64,000 nucleotides of DNA, taken from Sulfitobacter sp. DFL-14. GTDB lineage: Bacteria > Pseudomonadota > Alphaproteobacteria > Rhodobacterales > Rhodobacteraceae. Within the stretch, counting starts at the first letter, position 1. Each line of letters opens with the position of its first letter. Below are positions 50,729 through 59,813 of this stretch, piece after piece. The stretch covers positions 942,510 to 1,006,509 of the forward strand of contig NZ_QBFD01000015.1 in assembly GCF_003335585.1 (NCBI RefSeq). Reading direction: 5' to 3'. Under the pieces are notes generated by a model. The model saw nothing but the letters and a program-made list of their open reading frames with translations. It was not told where the DNA came from and did not search any database. Made by a program: the position numbers and the translations under genes.

Positions 50729-52242
50729 GCGGGCACCTCTGCCGTCTCGCGATCCGGCGCGGCGATGGCGCGCACGATGGTGTCCGTGGTGATCTCGGGT
50801 CCCGTCAGTTCGGCCACGTGGTGCCGGTCGCGGACCACGATGACCCGGTCGGCCACTGCGATCAGTTCATCCAGTTCCGAAGAAATGACAAGGATCGACA
50901 TGCCCTCGGCAGTGACCTGCCTAATCAGCCGCAGTATCTCAGCATGGGCGCCAACGTCGATACCGCGCGTCGGTTCATCCAAGATCAGGAACCGCGGGTT
51001 CATGGCCAGCCAGCGGGCCAGCACGACCTTCTGCTGGTTGCCGCCCGACAGATCTCCGATCGGCTGTTCCGGGCCGGAAGTGCGGATGTCGAGCTTTTCG
51101 ATGTAATCCTCAGCGAGGCGCAGCTGCTCTGCACGGGGAACGGGACGCGCCCAGCCGCGACGGGCCTGCATGGCGAGCGCAATGTTTTCGCGCACTGAAA
51201 GATCGGCGATGATGCCATCCTCCTTGCGTTCTTCAGGGGCAAAGCCGAAGCCAGCAGCGATGGCCGCACGCGGCGAGGACAGATCGAGCGTCCCGTCGGC
51301 GTCGCGCGCCGCGCCACTATGGGCGGGCGCGAGGCCAAACATCAGCTCCGCGCTTTCCGTGCGCCCGGAGCCCAAAAGACCTGCGAGGCCCAGAACCTCG
51401 CCTTTGCCGACGCTCAGATCAAACGGGGCGATATGGCCGCGACGGCCATAACCCTCGAATTTCAGAAGCTCGGGCCATTCCCGGCCTGCCTGATGCGCCT
51501 TGGCATGACCAACCACATCGTCCTTCAACGCGCGGCCCAGCATGTGTTCAATCAGTTGAACCCGGTCGAGATCGGCAGTGCGTTCGGTGATGACCTTTTT
51601 CCCATTGCGCAACACGGTAACGCGATCGGACAGATCGAAGACCTGATCCAGAAAATGCGAGACAAACACGATCCCCAGCCCCTTCTTGCGAAGGCGCCGG
51701 ACAACCGCGAACAAAGTCTCGACCTCGCGGGCATCAAGACTTGCCGTCGGTTCGTCCAGGATCAGAACCTTACCGGAAAGCGCTACCGCGCGGGCGATGG
51801 CGATGATCTGGCGGATTGCCACGGAATAGGCAGAAAGGTCCCGGGACACATCAATATCCAACCTGTAGCCGTCCAACATCTCCTCGGCCTGACGACGCTG
51901 CGCGCGCCGGTCGACCATGCCGAACCGTCGTGGTTCATTGCCGAATGTCAGATTCTGCGCCACCGTGAGATTGGGCAGCAGATTGACCTCTTGGTAGACA
52001 GTGCCGATGCCAAGCGCCTGTGCCTCTGACGTGGAACGGGGCGAGATCGTCTGGCCCTCCAGCGTGATCAGACCCTCGTTGCGTTCATAAGCCCCGGTCA
52101 AGCATTTGATCAGTGTTGACTTGCCTGCGCCGTTTTCGCCCAACAAGGCGTGAACCTCGCCAGCAGCAAGGTCGAAGTCGACCCCATCCAGCGCCTTGGT
52201 GCCGGGAAAGGTCTTCGTCAGGGATGTTATTGTCAGAAGCAT
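50725..52242 (-). CDS. ytfR: Sugar ABC transporter ATP-binding protein (YtfR-like)
   Basis: 505 residues with two ATPase modules as in RbsA/MglA: first Walker [10 protein letters not shown] (near 36-44) and Walker B 'VLILDEPTASLD'; second module 'GLLGSGRTESAELMFG' and '[17 protein letters not shown]' with '[13 protein letters not shown]'. The second P-loop is degenerate, as usual in this class. It follows ytfQ after a hairpin-bearing gap of 94 bases. Confidence 0.93.
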   Translation of the reverse strand: MLLTITSLTKTFPGTKALDGVDFDLAAGEVHALLGENGAGKSTLIKCLTGAYERNEGLITLEGQTISPRSTSEAQALGIGTVYQEVNLLPNLTVAQNLTFGNEPRRFGMVDRRAQRRQAEEMLDGYRLDIDVSRDLSAYSVAIRQIIAIARAVALSGKVLILDEPTASLDAREVETLFAVVRRLRKKGLGIVFVSHFLDQVFDLSDRVTVLRNGKKVITERTADLDRVQLIEHMLGRALKDDVVGHAKAHQAGREWPELLKFEGYGRRGHIAPFDLSVGKGEVLGLAGLLGSGRTESAELMFGLAPAHSGAARDADGTLDLSSPRAAIAAGFGFAPEERKEDGIIADLSVRENIALAMQARRGWARPVPRAEQLRLAEDYIEKLDIRTSGPEQPIGDLSGGNQQKVVLARWLAMNPRFLILDEPTRGIDVGAHAEILRLIRQVTAEGMSILVISSELDELIAVADRVIVVRDRHHVAELTGPEITTDTIVRAIAAPDRETAEVPA

Positions 52243-52296
52243 TCTGCACCCGGAATTTCAAATCTGGTCCGCTGCCCTTAGGTGCGGCACAGGTGA

Positions 52297-52323
52297 ACCG
52301 GCGGCGGTTTCGCCGCCACCGGT
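52297..52323 (-). terminator. Hairpin between the ytfQ- and ytfR-like genes
   Basis: Arms ACCGGCGGCG and CGCCGCCACCGGT fold with one mismatch around a short GTTT loop, 13 bases after the ytfQ stop. There is no T-run. It fits the pattern of hairpins following binding-protein genes in this window. Confidence 0.55.
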
Positions 52324-52336
52324 CATCAGATCGAGA

Positions 52337-53284
52337 TCAGTACCCCAGATCTTTACGGCGCTCATATTCACCCGCCGGATCGTCGGCCTGGGTATAGAGC
52401 TTGGATTCAGTCTGAATGAACTTCGCAGGCTCCGTTCCGTCCGCCAGATAGGCTTCGAGCGCGTCAAATGCGGGGCCTGCCATGTTGGGCGTCAGTTCCA
52501 CAGTGGCATTGGCCTCGCCTGCCGACATGGCCTGGAAGATATCTGGCACCGCGTCGATCGACACGATCAGTATATCCTCGCCCGGCTTCAGGCCCGCTTC
52601 CTTGATAGCCTGAATCGCACCCACGGCCATGTCATCGTTATGGGCGTAAAGCGCGCAGATATCTTTGCCACCGTTTTCCGCCTGCAGGAAGCTCTCCATC
52701 ACTTCCTTGCCCTGGGCGCGGGTGAAATCGCCAGTCTGGGAGCGGACAATCTCAATATTGTCGGCCCCCGCGATGCCTTTTTCGAACCCGGTCTTCCGGT
52801 CGATTGCCGGAGAAGACCCTGTAGTGCCCTGCAGTTCGACGACGCGGCATTCTTCGCCCGAGGCCTGATCAACCAGCCATTTGCCCGCCACTTCACCTTC
52901 GTGCACGAGGTCGGACCCCACGGCCGTAAGATAAAGCGAGTCGTCGCTGTCAAGCCGACGGTCCAGAAGGACGACGGGAATCTCGGCTTCCTTTGCCTCC
53001 TCCAGCACCGAATCCCAGCCGGTGGCCACGACCGGGGCCAGCAGGATCGCGTCCACGCCTTGGGCGATAAACGACCGGATCGCGGCGATCTGGTTTTCCT
53101 GCTTTTGCTGCGCGTCCGAAAATTTCAGGGTGATCCCGCGTTCCTCGGCCTGTTGCTTGGTCAGGGTTGTTTCGGCCGCACGCCAGCCGGATTCAGAGCC
53201 GATCTGTGAAAAGCCGACCGTCTGCGCCAGCGCAGCGGATGCGCCAAAGGTCAAAAATGCCGTTGTGGCAAGTAAATTTTTCAT
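52337..53284 (-). CDS. ytfQ: Galactofuranose-type sugar-binding protein (YtfQ-like)
   Basis: 315 residues from ATG 53284 with a signal peptide (MKNLLATTAFLTFGASAALAQ) and GGGAGGG upstream; longer starts lack the signal. A periplasmic type I sugar-binding fold: 'VGFSQIGSESGWRAAET', 'APVVATGWDSVLEEAKEAEIPVVLLDR', 'YAHNDDMAVGAIQAIKEAG'. The 'GFSQIGSESGWRAA' opening is the YtfQ hallmark. It captures a furanose sugar such as galactofuranose or arabinofuranose. Confidence 0.92.
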   Translation of the reverse strand: MKNLLATTAFLTFGASAALAQTVGFSQIGSESGWRAAETTLTKQQAEERGITLKFSDAQQKQENQIAAIRSFIAQGVDAILLAPVVATGWDSVLEEAKEAEIPVVLLDRRLDSDDSLYLTAVGSDLVHEGEVAGKWLVDQASGEECRVVELQGTTGSSPAIDRKTGFEKGIAGADNIEIVRSQTGDFTRAQGKEVMESFLQAENGGKDICALYAHNDDMAVGAIQAIKEAGLKPGEDILIVSIDAVPDIFQAMSAGEANATVELTPNMAGPAFDALEAYLADGTEPAKFIQTESKLYTQADDPAGEYERRKDLGY

Positions 53285-53382
53285 TGTTCCCTCCCTAGGA
53301 ATGAAGGACCCAATTCCTCCCTGGGTCCCGTCCATCGGCGACGGACCATCCGCCGCCGATCTTCGTCTTTCCCGGCGCGCCG

Positions 53383-54906
53383 TCAACCGATCCGAAGATC
53401 GGAGGGCAAAAGCGCGTCTAGAATATTCTGGAACGATACCGGACGCAGGAACCGGCGTATGCCGAGACTGCCGACCGACGTCGCGCCGAAATTGGTGGAG
53501 GCGGGAAACGGCCCGCCGTGAACCATCGCATCAGCCACTTCGACTCCCGTGGGAAAGCCGTTGGCCAGCACACGTCCTGCCATACGTTCCAGCACCGGCA
53601 TCAGCGCGCGGGCGGCGTCTGTGTCGCCCTCTTCCATCTGAAGCGTGACGGTCAGCTGACCGGTGAACGACTTCGCGATGTCCAGCGTTTCGGTTGACGA
53701 TGCTGTGCGGATCAGGATGGCGGCGGGGCCGAACATCTCTTCCGCAAGTGCCGGGTTGGCCAACCAATCAGCGCCGCTGACCTCGAAAACCGCAGGCAAG
53801 CCGCAGCGGTCAGGCGCGTCGGCGGCCTCTGTCAGGCGGTTTGCGGATTTCGCCGTTTTCTGAACAGCATCGGCGTAGCCTTTTGCAGTGCCGGTTGTCA
53901 GCATGGGCTGCGGCCCGGCCTCGGACAGCGCCTTGAGCGCCGCGTCACGGAACGCGTCGCCGTCCGCGCCCTGCGGCAGCACGACGACGCCGGGGTTGGT
54001 ACAGAACTGGCCGACGCCCATTGTCAGCGACCCCGCCCAGGCTGCGCCGGTCTCGGCGGCGCGTGCGTTTAGGGCGGCTGGCATCACGAAGACCGGGTTG
54101 ATCGAGCCAAGCTCACCGTAGAACGGGATCGGTTCGGGTCGCGTCATGGCCAGATCGAACAGCGCCTTGCCCCCCCGAAAGGATCCGGTAAAGCCGATGG
54201 CGCGGATCAGGGGGTGCCGGACCAGCGCCACGCCCGCCTCGTTGGTGTTCGACTGGACGAACCCGAAAGTGCCCTTGGGCATGCCGGTTTTCTCGATGGC
54301 GGCCGCGATGGCCTGGGCGACCAGCTCGCCAGTGGCAGGGTGGCCGGGGTGACCCTTGTAGACGACCGGACAGCCAGCAGCCAGCGCGGCGGCGGTATCG
54401 CCCCCGGCGGTAGAGAACGCCAGCGGAAAGTTCGACGCGCCAAAGACCCCGACGGGACCAAGCGGGCGCTGGATCATCCGCAGGTCGGGACGCGGCAGCG
54501 GCGCACGGTCGGGCAGTGCCGGGTCGTGGCGAATGTCGAGGTATTCGCCCTTGCGGATATGCTCCGCGAACATGCGAAGCTGGCCGGTCGTGCGGCCCCG
54601 CTCCCCTTCGAGCCGCGCTGCAGGCAGGCCGGTTTCGGCAGAGCCGTGCGCCGTCAGCTGCGCACCGCGCGCCTCGATCTCCTCGGCGATTGCTTCGAGG
54701 AATGTCGCGCGGGTTTCGCGGTCAGTCCAGCCGTATGTGCCAAAGGCCTCTTCCGCGGCGAGAACGGCGGCGTCGATGTCACCCGCCCCCCCGCAATGAA
54801 CGGAAAAAGCATCGCCAGTTACGGGGTCGGAGGTGAAGGCCGGACCGCTATCGACCCATTCGCCTGCGATCAGATGTTTTCCGGTGAGGGGTGTGTTATC
54901 GAGCAT
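53383..54906 (-). CDS. Alpha-ketoglutarate-semialdehyde (2,5-dioxovalerate) dehydrogenase
   Basis: 507 residues from ATG 54906 (MLDNTPLTGKHLIAGEW). The aldehyde dehydrogenase family is shown by 'GFTGSFRGGKALFDLA', the catalytic Glu in 'FYGELGSINPVF' and Cys in 'GVGQFCTNPG'. This short subgroup (without long NAD-type insertions) contains the sugar-acid-linked alpha-KGSA dehydrogenases. It would make 2-oxoglutarate from the pentose branch. It starts 1 base after the sugar 1-dehydrogenase gene ends. Confidence 0.9.
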   Translation of the reverse strand: MLDNTPLTGKHLIAGEWVDSGPAFTSDPVTGDAFSVHCGGAGDIDAAVLAAEEAFGTYGWTDRETRATFLEAIAEEIEARGAQLTAHGSAETGLPAARLEGERGRTTGQLRMFAEHIRKGEYLDIRHDPALPDRAPLPRPDLRMIQRPLGPVGVFGASNFPLAFSTAGGDTAAALAAGCPVVYKGHPGHPATGELVAQAIAAAIEKTGMPKGTFGFVQSNTNEAGVALVRHPLIRAIGFTGSFRGGKALFDLAMTRPEPIPFYGELGSINPVFVMPAALNARAAETGAAWAGSLTMGVGQFCTNPGVVVLPQGADGDAFRDAALKALSEAGPQPMLTTGTAKGYADAVQKTAKSANRLTEAADAPDRCGLPAVFEVSGADWLANPALAEEMFGPAAILIRTASSTETLDIAKSFTGQLTVTLQMEEGDTDAARALMPVLERMAGRVLANGFPTGVEVADAMVHGGPFPASTNFGATSVGSLGIRRFLRPVSFQNILDALLPSDLRIG

Positions 54907-54907
54907 A

Positions 54908-55870
54908 TCAGTTTGCCGTCCGTGTTGGGTCAATGAACTCGGGCGCTTCGATGCGTTTTCCGAGGGTGTACGCGTCGGCCACCAGCACCATCGGGCGCAG
55001 GTCTACCTCGGAGGTATTGGTGTCGAGCAAATCTGCAAAGCGGGCATAGAGGCCGTCGTATTCGCCGTGAATATTCGTCTCTTCGCGCGCCCCGGCGTGC
55101 TGCGCGATGCCGTCAATCTCCAGTACCGCACCGCCCTGATCAAGCGTCAGCGTTCTGCCGTCCGTCTCGACGATCAGGCGCCAGAGGGCATCGCCCTCCC
55201 AAAGAAAATCGATGTCGGCGGTGACGAGTGGGCCATGGGGGCCGTCCATACGTACTTTACCCGCAATCGGGGTCTCGCAATTGCTGGGGAAATGCAGTTC
55301 GGCCCCGGTCACGTGAACCTCGACCGGCAGGATTTCGGTCAGGATCGAGAAAGCGTTAATCGCAGGATCGAAGATGCCCAGCCCCCCGGCCTCCCATATC
55401 CACTGCTGACCGGGATGCCAGACGCGGACGTCTTCCTTCCAGTCGATCCTGACCGATTTGACCGTTTTGTCAGACAGCCAGGCCTTCGCGGCGGGCACCG
55501 ACGCCGCGTGCCGCGAATGCCAGGTGGCAAAGAGGGTCAGGCCCTTGTCCTGCGCCAGCGTCTCCAGCGCGCGGACCCCGGACAGCGACGCGCCCGGCGG
55601 TTTCTCCAGCATCACGTGTCGGCCAGCCGCCAGCGCGGCGCGCGCGCCGGCATAGCGGACCTGAGGCGGAGTGCAAAAGCTGATGGCAGGAATGTCGGGG
55701 CGCGCCGCGAGCAGCGCCTCGACGGTGTCGTAGTTCTCGACGCCCTCGGTGCCGCCGCTGCGGCTGACCGTGGCGGCCAGTTGATAGGCGTCCGATGCGG
55801 CGAGTGCCGGGATATGCTGGTCACGGGCGATCTTGCCGATGCCCACCAGGGCAAGATTAGTGGCTGTCAC
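54908..55870 (-). CDS. D-galactose/L-arabinose 1-dehydrogenase (Gfo/Idh/MocA family)
   Basis: 320 residues. The N-terminal Rossmann fold has 'LALVGIGKIARDQHIPALAASD' and the family 'EKPPGASLSGV' with the catalytic Lys near 90. 'DWKEDVRVWHPGQQWIWEAGG' and 'GIFDPAINAFSI' belong to the sugar-binding sheet. Members oxidise aldoses at C1 to lactones using NAD(P). In this locus it supplies the first step for both galactose and arabinose. It overlaps the dehydratase gene by 14 bases. Confidence 0.9.
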   Translation of the reverse strand: MTATNLALVGIGKIARDQHIPALAASDAYQLAATVSRSGGTEGVENYDTVEALLAARPDIPAISFCTPPQVRYAGARAALAAGRHVMLEKPPGASLSGVRALETLAQDKGLTLFATWHSRHAASVPAAKAWLSDKTVKSVRIDWKEDVRVWHPGQQWIWEAGGLGIFDPAINAFSILTEILPVEVHVTGAELHFPSNCETPIAGKVRMDGPHGPLVTADIDFLWEGDALWRLIVETDGRTLTLDQGGAVLEIDGIAQHAGAREETNIHGEYDGLYARFADLLDTNTSEVDLRPMVLVADAYTLGKRIEAPEFIDPTRTAN

Positions 55871-57602
55871 GGGGCACCTCGTTTCCTCTGCATCCCTTCA
55901 GGAAGCTGAAATCGGCCCCGGTGTCCGCGCCTTCGACCGCATCGTGGTAAAGCCGGGTGTATCCGCCATTCACGGCAGGAACCTCCGGTGCTGTCCAGTC
56001 GGCCAGGCGCACCGCGATCTCTTCGTCGGTCAGATCCAGATGGATGCGTCGGCCTGCGACGTCGATCTCGATCATGTCGCCGGTTTGCACGATGGCCAGC
56101 GGGCCACCCGCGGCGGCTTCGGGGGCGGTGTGCAGGATTACCGTGCCGTAGGCGGTGCCGGACATGCGCGCATCCGAAATGCGGACCATGTCGGTGATCC
56201 CCTTTTTCAGCACCTTGGGCGGCAGGCCCATGTTGCCAACCTCGGACATGCCGGGATAGCCTCTGGGGCCGCAGTTCTTCAGCACCATCACGCAGGTCTC
56301 GTCGATATCCAGTGCATCGTCGTTGATCCGCGCCTTGTAGTCGTCGATATCCTCGAACACGACCGCGCGGCCCCGGTGCTGCATCAATTCCGGTGTCGCG
56401 GCGGAGGGTTTCAGCACAGCGCCGGAAGGCGCGAGATTACCCTTGAGCACGGCAATGCCGCCCGACTGGGTGAGGGCCTTTTCAACTGGCAGGATCACAT
56501 CCTCGTTCCAGTTCACGGCGTCTTTGACCTCATCCCAGACCCCCGCGCCGGAGACGGTCAGCGCATCCTTGTGCAGCATGCCCGCCTCGCCCAGGCGTTT
56601 CAGAACGACGGGCAGGCCACCGGCGTAAAAGAACTCTTCCATCAGGTATTTGCCTGACGGCATGAGGTTCACGATGGTCGGCACGTCGCGGCCCAGACGG
56701 TCCCAGTCGTCCAACGTAAGATCAACGCCAACCCGGCCCGCTATCGCAAGCAGATGGATCAGCGCATTGGTCGACCCGCCGATCGCACCGTTCACGCGGA
56801 TTGCGTTTTCGAATGCCTGTTTCGTCATGATGTCCGATGGTTTCAGATCGTCCTTTACCATCTGCACGATGCGGCGTCCCGTGATCTGTGCCATCACGCG
56901 ACGTCGCGCATCCACACCAGGGATCGTGGCGTTGCCCGACAAGGCCATACCCAGCGCTTCAGCCATCGACGCCATGGTAGAGGCCGTGCCCATCGTGTTG
57001 CAGGTACCCGATGACCGGCTCATCGCCTGTTCGGCGTCAAGGAAATCGTCCTGGCTCATCTTGCCAGCTTTGATATCCTCGGACATCTGCCAGAGCGCCG
57101 TCCCGGACCCGACCCGTTCGCCCCGGAACCAACCGTTCAACATCGGCCCGCCAGTCACGACGATCGACGGAATATCCGTGGAGGCCGCGCCCATCATCAG
57201 AGACGGCGTGGTCTTGTCGCAACCAACCAGAAGCACGGCGCCGTCTATCGGCTGTGCGCGCATCTGTTCCTCGACCGCCATGGCAGCAAGATTGCGGTAC
57301 ATCATCGCAGTTGGGCGGAAGGTATTTTCCGACGCCGAGAAGACAGGCACTTCGACAGGAAAGCCCCCTGCCTCCCACACGCCAGCCTTCACCTTTTCAG
57401 CAAGCTCGCGCAGGTGGCCGTTGCAGGGGGTCAGGTCGGACCATGTATTCAGGATGCCGATGACCGGGCGGCCGTCAAACAGGTCATGCGGGTAGCCCTG
57501 GTTCTTGAGCCAGCCACGGTGATAGATATTGTCCCGCGACGTGCCGCCGTACCATTCCTGCGATCTGAGTTTTCTGGGCCACTGGGCCGGTTTGAAGGTC
57601 AT
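55857..57602 (-). CDS. Sugar-acid dehydratase (IlvD/Edd family, L-arabonate/D-galactonate type)
   Basis: 581 residues from ATG 57602 (MTFKPAQWPRKLRSQEWYGG), the arabonate-dehydratase-like start; 11 upstream residues are probably not translated. Iron-sulfur cysteines are in 'LLVGCDKTTPS' and 'SRSSGTCNTMGTAST', with a third near 'CVMVLKNCGPRGYPGM'. It removes water from arabonate or galactonate giving 2-keto-3-deoxy sugar acids. It sits 8 bases after gguC. Substrate range is inferred from the neighbours. Confidence 0.9.
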   Translation of the reverse strand: MTFKPAQWPRKLRSQEWYGGTSRDNIYHRGWLKNQGYPHDLFDGRPVIGILNTWSDLTPCNGHLRELAEKVKAGVWEAGGFPVEVPVFSASENTFRPTAMMYRNLAAMAVEEQMRAQPIDGAVLLVGCDKTTPSLMMGAASTDIPSIVVTGGPMLNGWFRGERVGSGTALWQMSEDIKAGKMSQDDFLDAEQAMSRSSGTCNTMGTASTMASMAEALGMALSGNATIPGVDARRRVMAQITGRRIVQMVKDDLKPSDIMTKQAFENAIRVNGAIGGSTNALIHLLAIAGRVGVDLTLDDWDRLGRDVPTIVNLMPSGKYLMEEFFYAGGLPVVLKRLGEAGMLHKDALTVSGAGVWDEVKDAVNWNEDVILPVEKALTQSGGIAVLKGNLAPSGAVLKPSAATPELMQHRGRAVVFEDIDDYKARINDDALDIDETCVMVLKNCGPRGYPGMSEVGNMGLPPKVLKKGITDMVRISDARMSGTAYGTVILHTAPEAAAGGPLAIVQTGDMIEIDVAGRRIHLDLTDEEIAVRLADWTAPEVPAVNGGYTRLYHDAVEGADTGADFSFLKGCRGNEVPRDSH

Positions 57603-57610
57603 AACTGTCC

Positions 57611-58603
57611 TTAGAGCGAACGAATTTCGGTGCACAGCTCGGGCTTTCCGAGCGGTGTGAAGGCAAGCTGGTTGCGCAGCGGCAGGCCGAAGGGCGTGGC
57701 CTCAATCTCGAAGATATCGCCGTCGCGGGTCTGCACGCCATCGGCGAACGACAGTGTCGCAGTGCCGAACATGTGAACATGCAGATCACCGGGCTGGCGG
57801 AACAGCGGATACTTGAAATGGTGGTGTTCAAGGTTGGCAAAAGAGTGGCTCATATTCGCCTCACCCGACAGGAACGGCTTCTCGAACAGGACCGTGCCGT
57901 CTCGATAGACGCGGGAAGTGCCCTCAATGTGATCCGGGAGGTCACCGATCAGCAACTCAGGCCCGAGGGCGGCGGGGCGCAGCTTGGAATGCGCGAGATA
58001 AAGGTAGTTGCGCCGCTCCATCACATGGTCCGAAAATTCGTTGGCCAGCGCCCATCCAAGTCGGACTGGCGTGCCATCCGGCGCGATAAGGTAGATGCCC
58101 GCGATCTCGGGCTCTTCGCCTCCGTCCTCGGCAAAGTCGGGCGACACGAGTGGCGCACCGGGAAAGGTAAGAACCGTGCCGTTGCCCTTGTAGAACCATT
58201 CGGGCTGGACTCCGGCGGTGCCATTGGCGGGTTTGCCGCCCTCCACGCCCATGCGGAACATCTTCATGCTGTCGGTCTCGTCGCCGGTCGTTTTCTTGTG
58301 CATGTCCGCACGGGTTGAGGCAGAGCCGAGGTGGGTCAAGCCGGTTCCGGTCAAGTGCAGATGCGCCGGGTCGGGATGGGTGACCGGCGGCAGCAGGCGG
58401 CGCTTTGCGTAAAGCGCATCCAGATCCACAGCAACACCCATTCCGAGGCTGGCAATGCGGTCGCGCAGCCCCTGCCCCATTTCGATGCATTCCATGGCAA
58501 GCGCATAAAGAGAGAGATCCGTCTTGACCTCGTAAGCCTCTGGGCCGTCACGGGCAACGATCTGCGGTGTTCCGTCCACGCGTGAGAATTGGGAAAGCAG
58601 CAT
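57611..58603 (-). CDS. gguC: GguC/AraD1-type fumarylacetoacetase-fold protein
   Basis: 330 residues of the FAH superfamily: 'TGTGLTHLGSASTRADMHKK' in the N-terminal part, metal ligands expected in 'EPEIAGIYLI' and 'ALANEFSDHVMERRNYLYLAHSKLR', and a C-terminal 'FGTATLSFADGVQTRDGDIFEIEATPFG'. Orthologues downstream of gguAB in Agrobacterium are called GguC; FAH-fold AraD1 enzymes in other bacteria are L-2-keto-3-deoxyarabonate dehydratases. With an alpha-KGSA dehydrogenase in the same operon, the dehydratase role is a strong inference. Confidence 0.87.
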   Translation of the reverse strand: MLLSQFSRVDGTPQIVARDGPEAYEVKTDLSLYALAMECIEMGQGLRDRIASLGMGVAVDLDALYAKRRLLPPVTHPDPAHLHLTGTGLTHLGSASTRADMHKKTTGDETDSMKMFRMGVEGGKPANGTAGVQPEWFYKGNGTVLTFPGAPLVSPDFAEDGGEEPEIAGIYLIAPDGTPVRLGWALANEFSDHVMERRNYLYLAHSKLRPAALGPELLIGDLPDHIEGTSRVYRDGTVLFEKPFLSGEANMSHSFANLEHHHFKYPLFRQPGDLHVHMFGTATLSFADGVQTRDGDIFEIEATPFGLPLRNQLAFTPLGKPELCTEIRSL

Positions 58604-58607
58604 ATCG

Positions 58608-59813
58608 TCAGCCTTTCTGCTTGTTCATGACGTCGAAGATCACGGCGGCCAGCAGGACCAGGCCCTTGATGACCTGCTGCCAATCAATGCCGATGCCGAG
58701 GATCGACATGCCGTTGTTCATGACCCCCATGATAAAGGCGCCGATCACGGCCCCTACCACGGTGCCCACGCCGCCCGACATCGACGCGCCGCCGATGAAG
58801 ACTGCGGCGATCACGTCCAGTTCGAAAGCGACGCCAGCCTTGGGGGTGGCGGTGTTCAGGCGGGCAGCAAAGACCAGCCCCGCAAGTGCTGCCAGCATCC
58901 CCATGTTGGCAAAGGTCACGAATGTCAGCCGCTTTGAGTTGATACCCGACAGCGACGCCGCTTTTTCGTTGCCCCCGATCGCATAGATACGGCGGCCGAA
59001 AGTGGTGCGCGACGTCAGGAAGGAATAGACCGCGATCAGAAGCGCCATGACGATGAAGACGTTGGGAAGGCCCCGGAAATCCGCCATCAGCCAAGACATG
59101 TAGACCAGTGCGCAGAAGATCAGCGCGTTGCGACCAGCGAAGAAGGCGAAGGGTTCAGTCTCGGACCCTGCAGCCATCTGGCGGCCGCGGGTGCGGATCG
59201 CCAGCCACAGCAGCAGCGTTGCCACAGCAATTCCAACGAAGAGCGACAGCAGGTTCAGGGTCTCGCCGCCAAAAAGGTCGGGTACAAAGCCTGACGAGAT
59301 CAGCCGGAACTCTGGCGGAAGTGGCCCCACGGACTGCCCTGCGAGCAGCCAAAGTGTCAGACCTTTGAAAACCAGCATGCCCGCCAGTGTCACGATGAAT
59401 GAAGGTATGCGGAAATAGGCAACCCAGAAGCCCTGCGCCGCTCCAATGGCCGCTCCCGCGATCAGGCAAAGCACCGCCGCGAGCAGCCAGGGAAGTTCCC
59501 AGTTCACGATCATCACCGCGGCCAACGCCCCAATGAACCCAAGGACAGAGCCGACGGACAGGTCGATATGACCGCAGACGATCACCAGCAGCATCCCCAC
59601 GGCCATGATAACAATGTAGGAGTTCTGCAGGATGAGGTTCGTCAGGTTTACCGGTTTGAGCAGGATGCCCCCGGTGGCAACCTGAAAAAAGGCCATGATG
59701 ACCACCAATGCGATCAGGATGCCGTATTCCCGCAGGTGTCCTTTCAAGAACTGCCAGCCGGATTTCGTCGGCTGATCCTGCTCGGCGGTGGTCTGTACTG
59801 TTGTGTCAGTCAT
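58608..59813 (-). CDS. gguB: Multiple-sugar ABC transporter permease (GguB/MmsB-like)
   Basis: 401 residues with about eleven membrane segments, '[19 protein letters not shown]' and '[19 protein letters not shown]'. It has the long form typical of XylH/GguB permeases that act as homodimers. It overlaps gguA by 4 bases. Confidence 0.92.
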   Translation of the reverse strand: MTDTTVQTTAEQDQPTKSGWQFLKGHLREYGILIALVVIMAFFQVATGGILLKPVNLTNLILQNSYIVIMAVGMLLVIVCGHIDLSVGSVLGFIGALAAVMIVNWELPWLLAAVLCLIAGAAIGAAQGFWVAYFRIPSFIVTLAGMLVFKGLTLWLLAGQSVGPLPPEFRLISSGFVPDLFGGETLNLLSLFVGIAVATLLLWLAIRTRGRQMAAGSETEPFAFFAGRNALIFCALVYMSWLMADFRGLPNVFIVMALLIAVYSFLTSRTTFGRRIYAIGGNEKAASLSGINSKRLTFVTFANMGMLAALAGLVFAARLNTATPKAGVAFELDVIAAVFIGGASMSGGVGTVVGAVIGAFIMGVMNNGMSILGIGIDWQQVIKGLVLLAAVIFDVMNKQKG

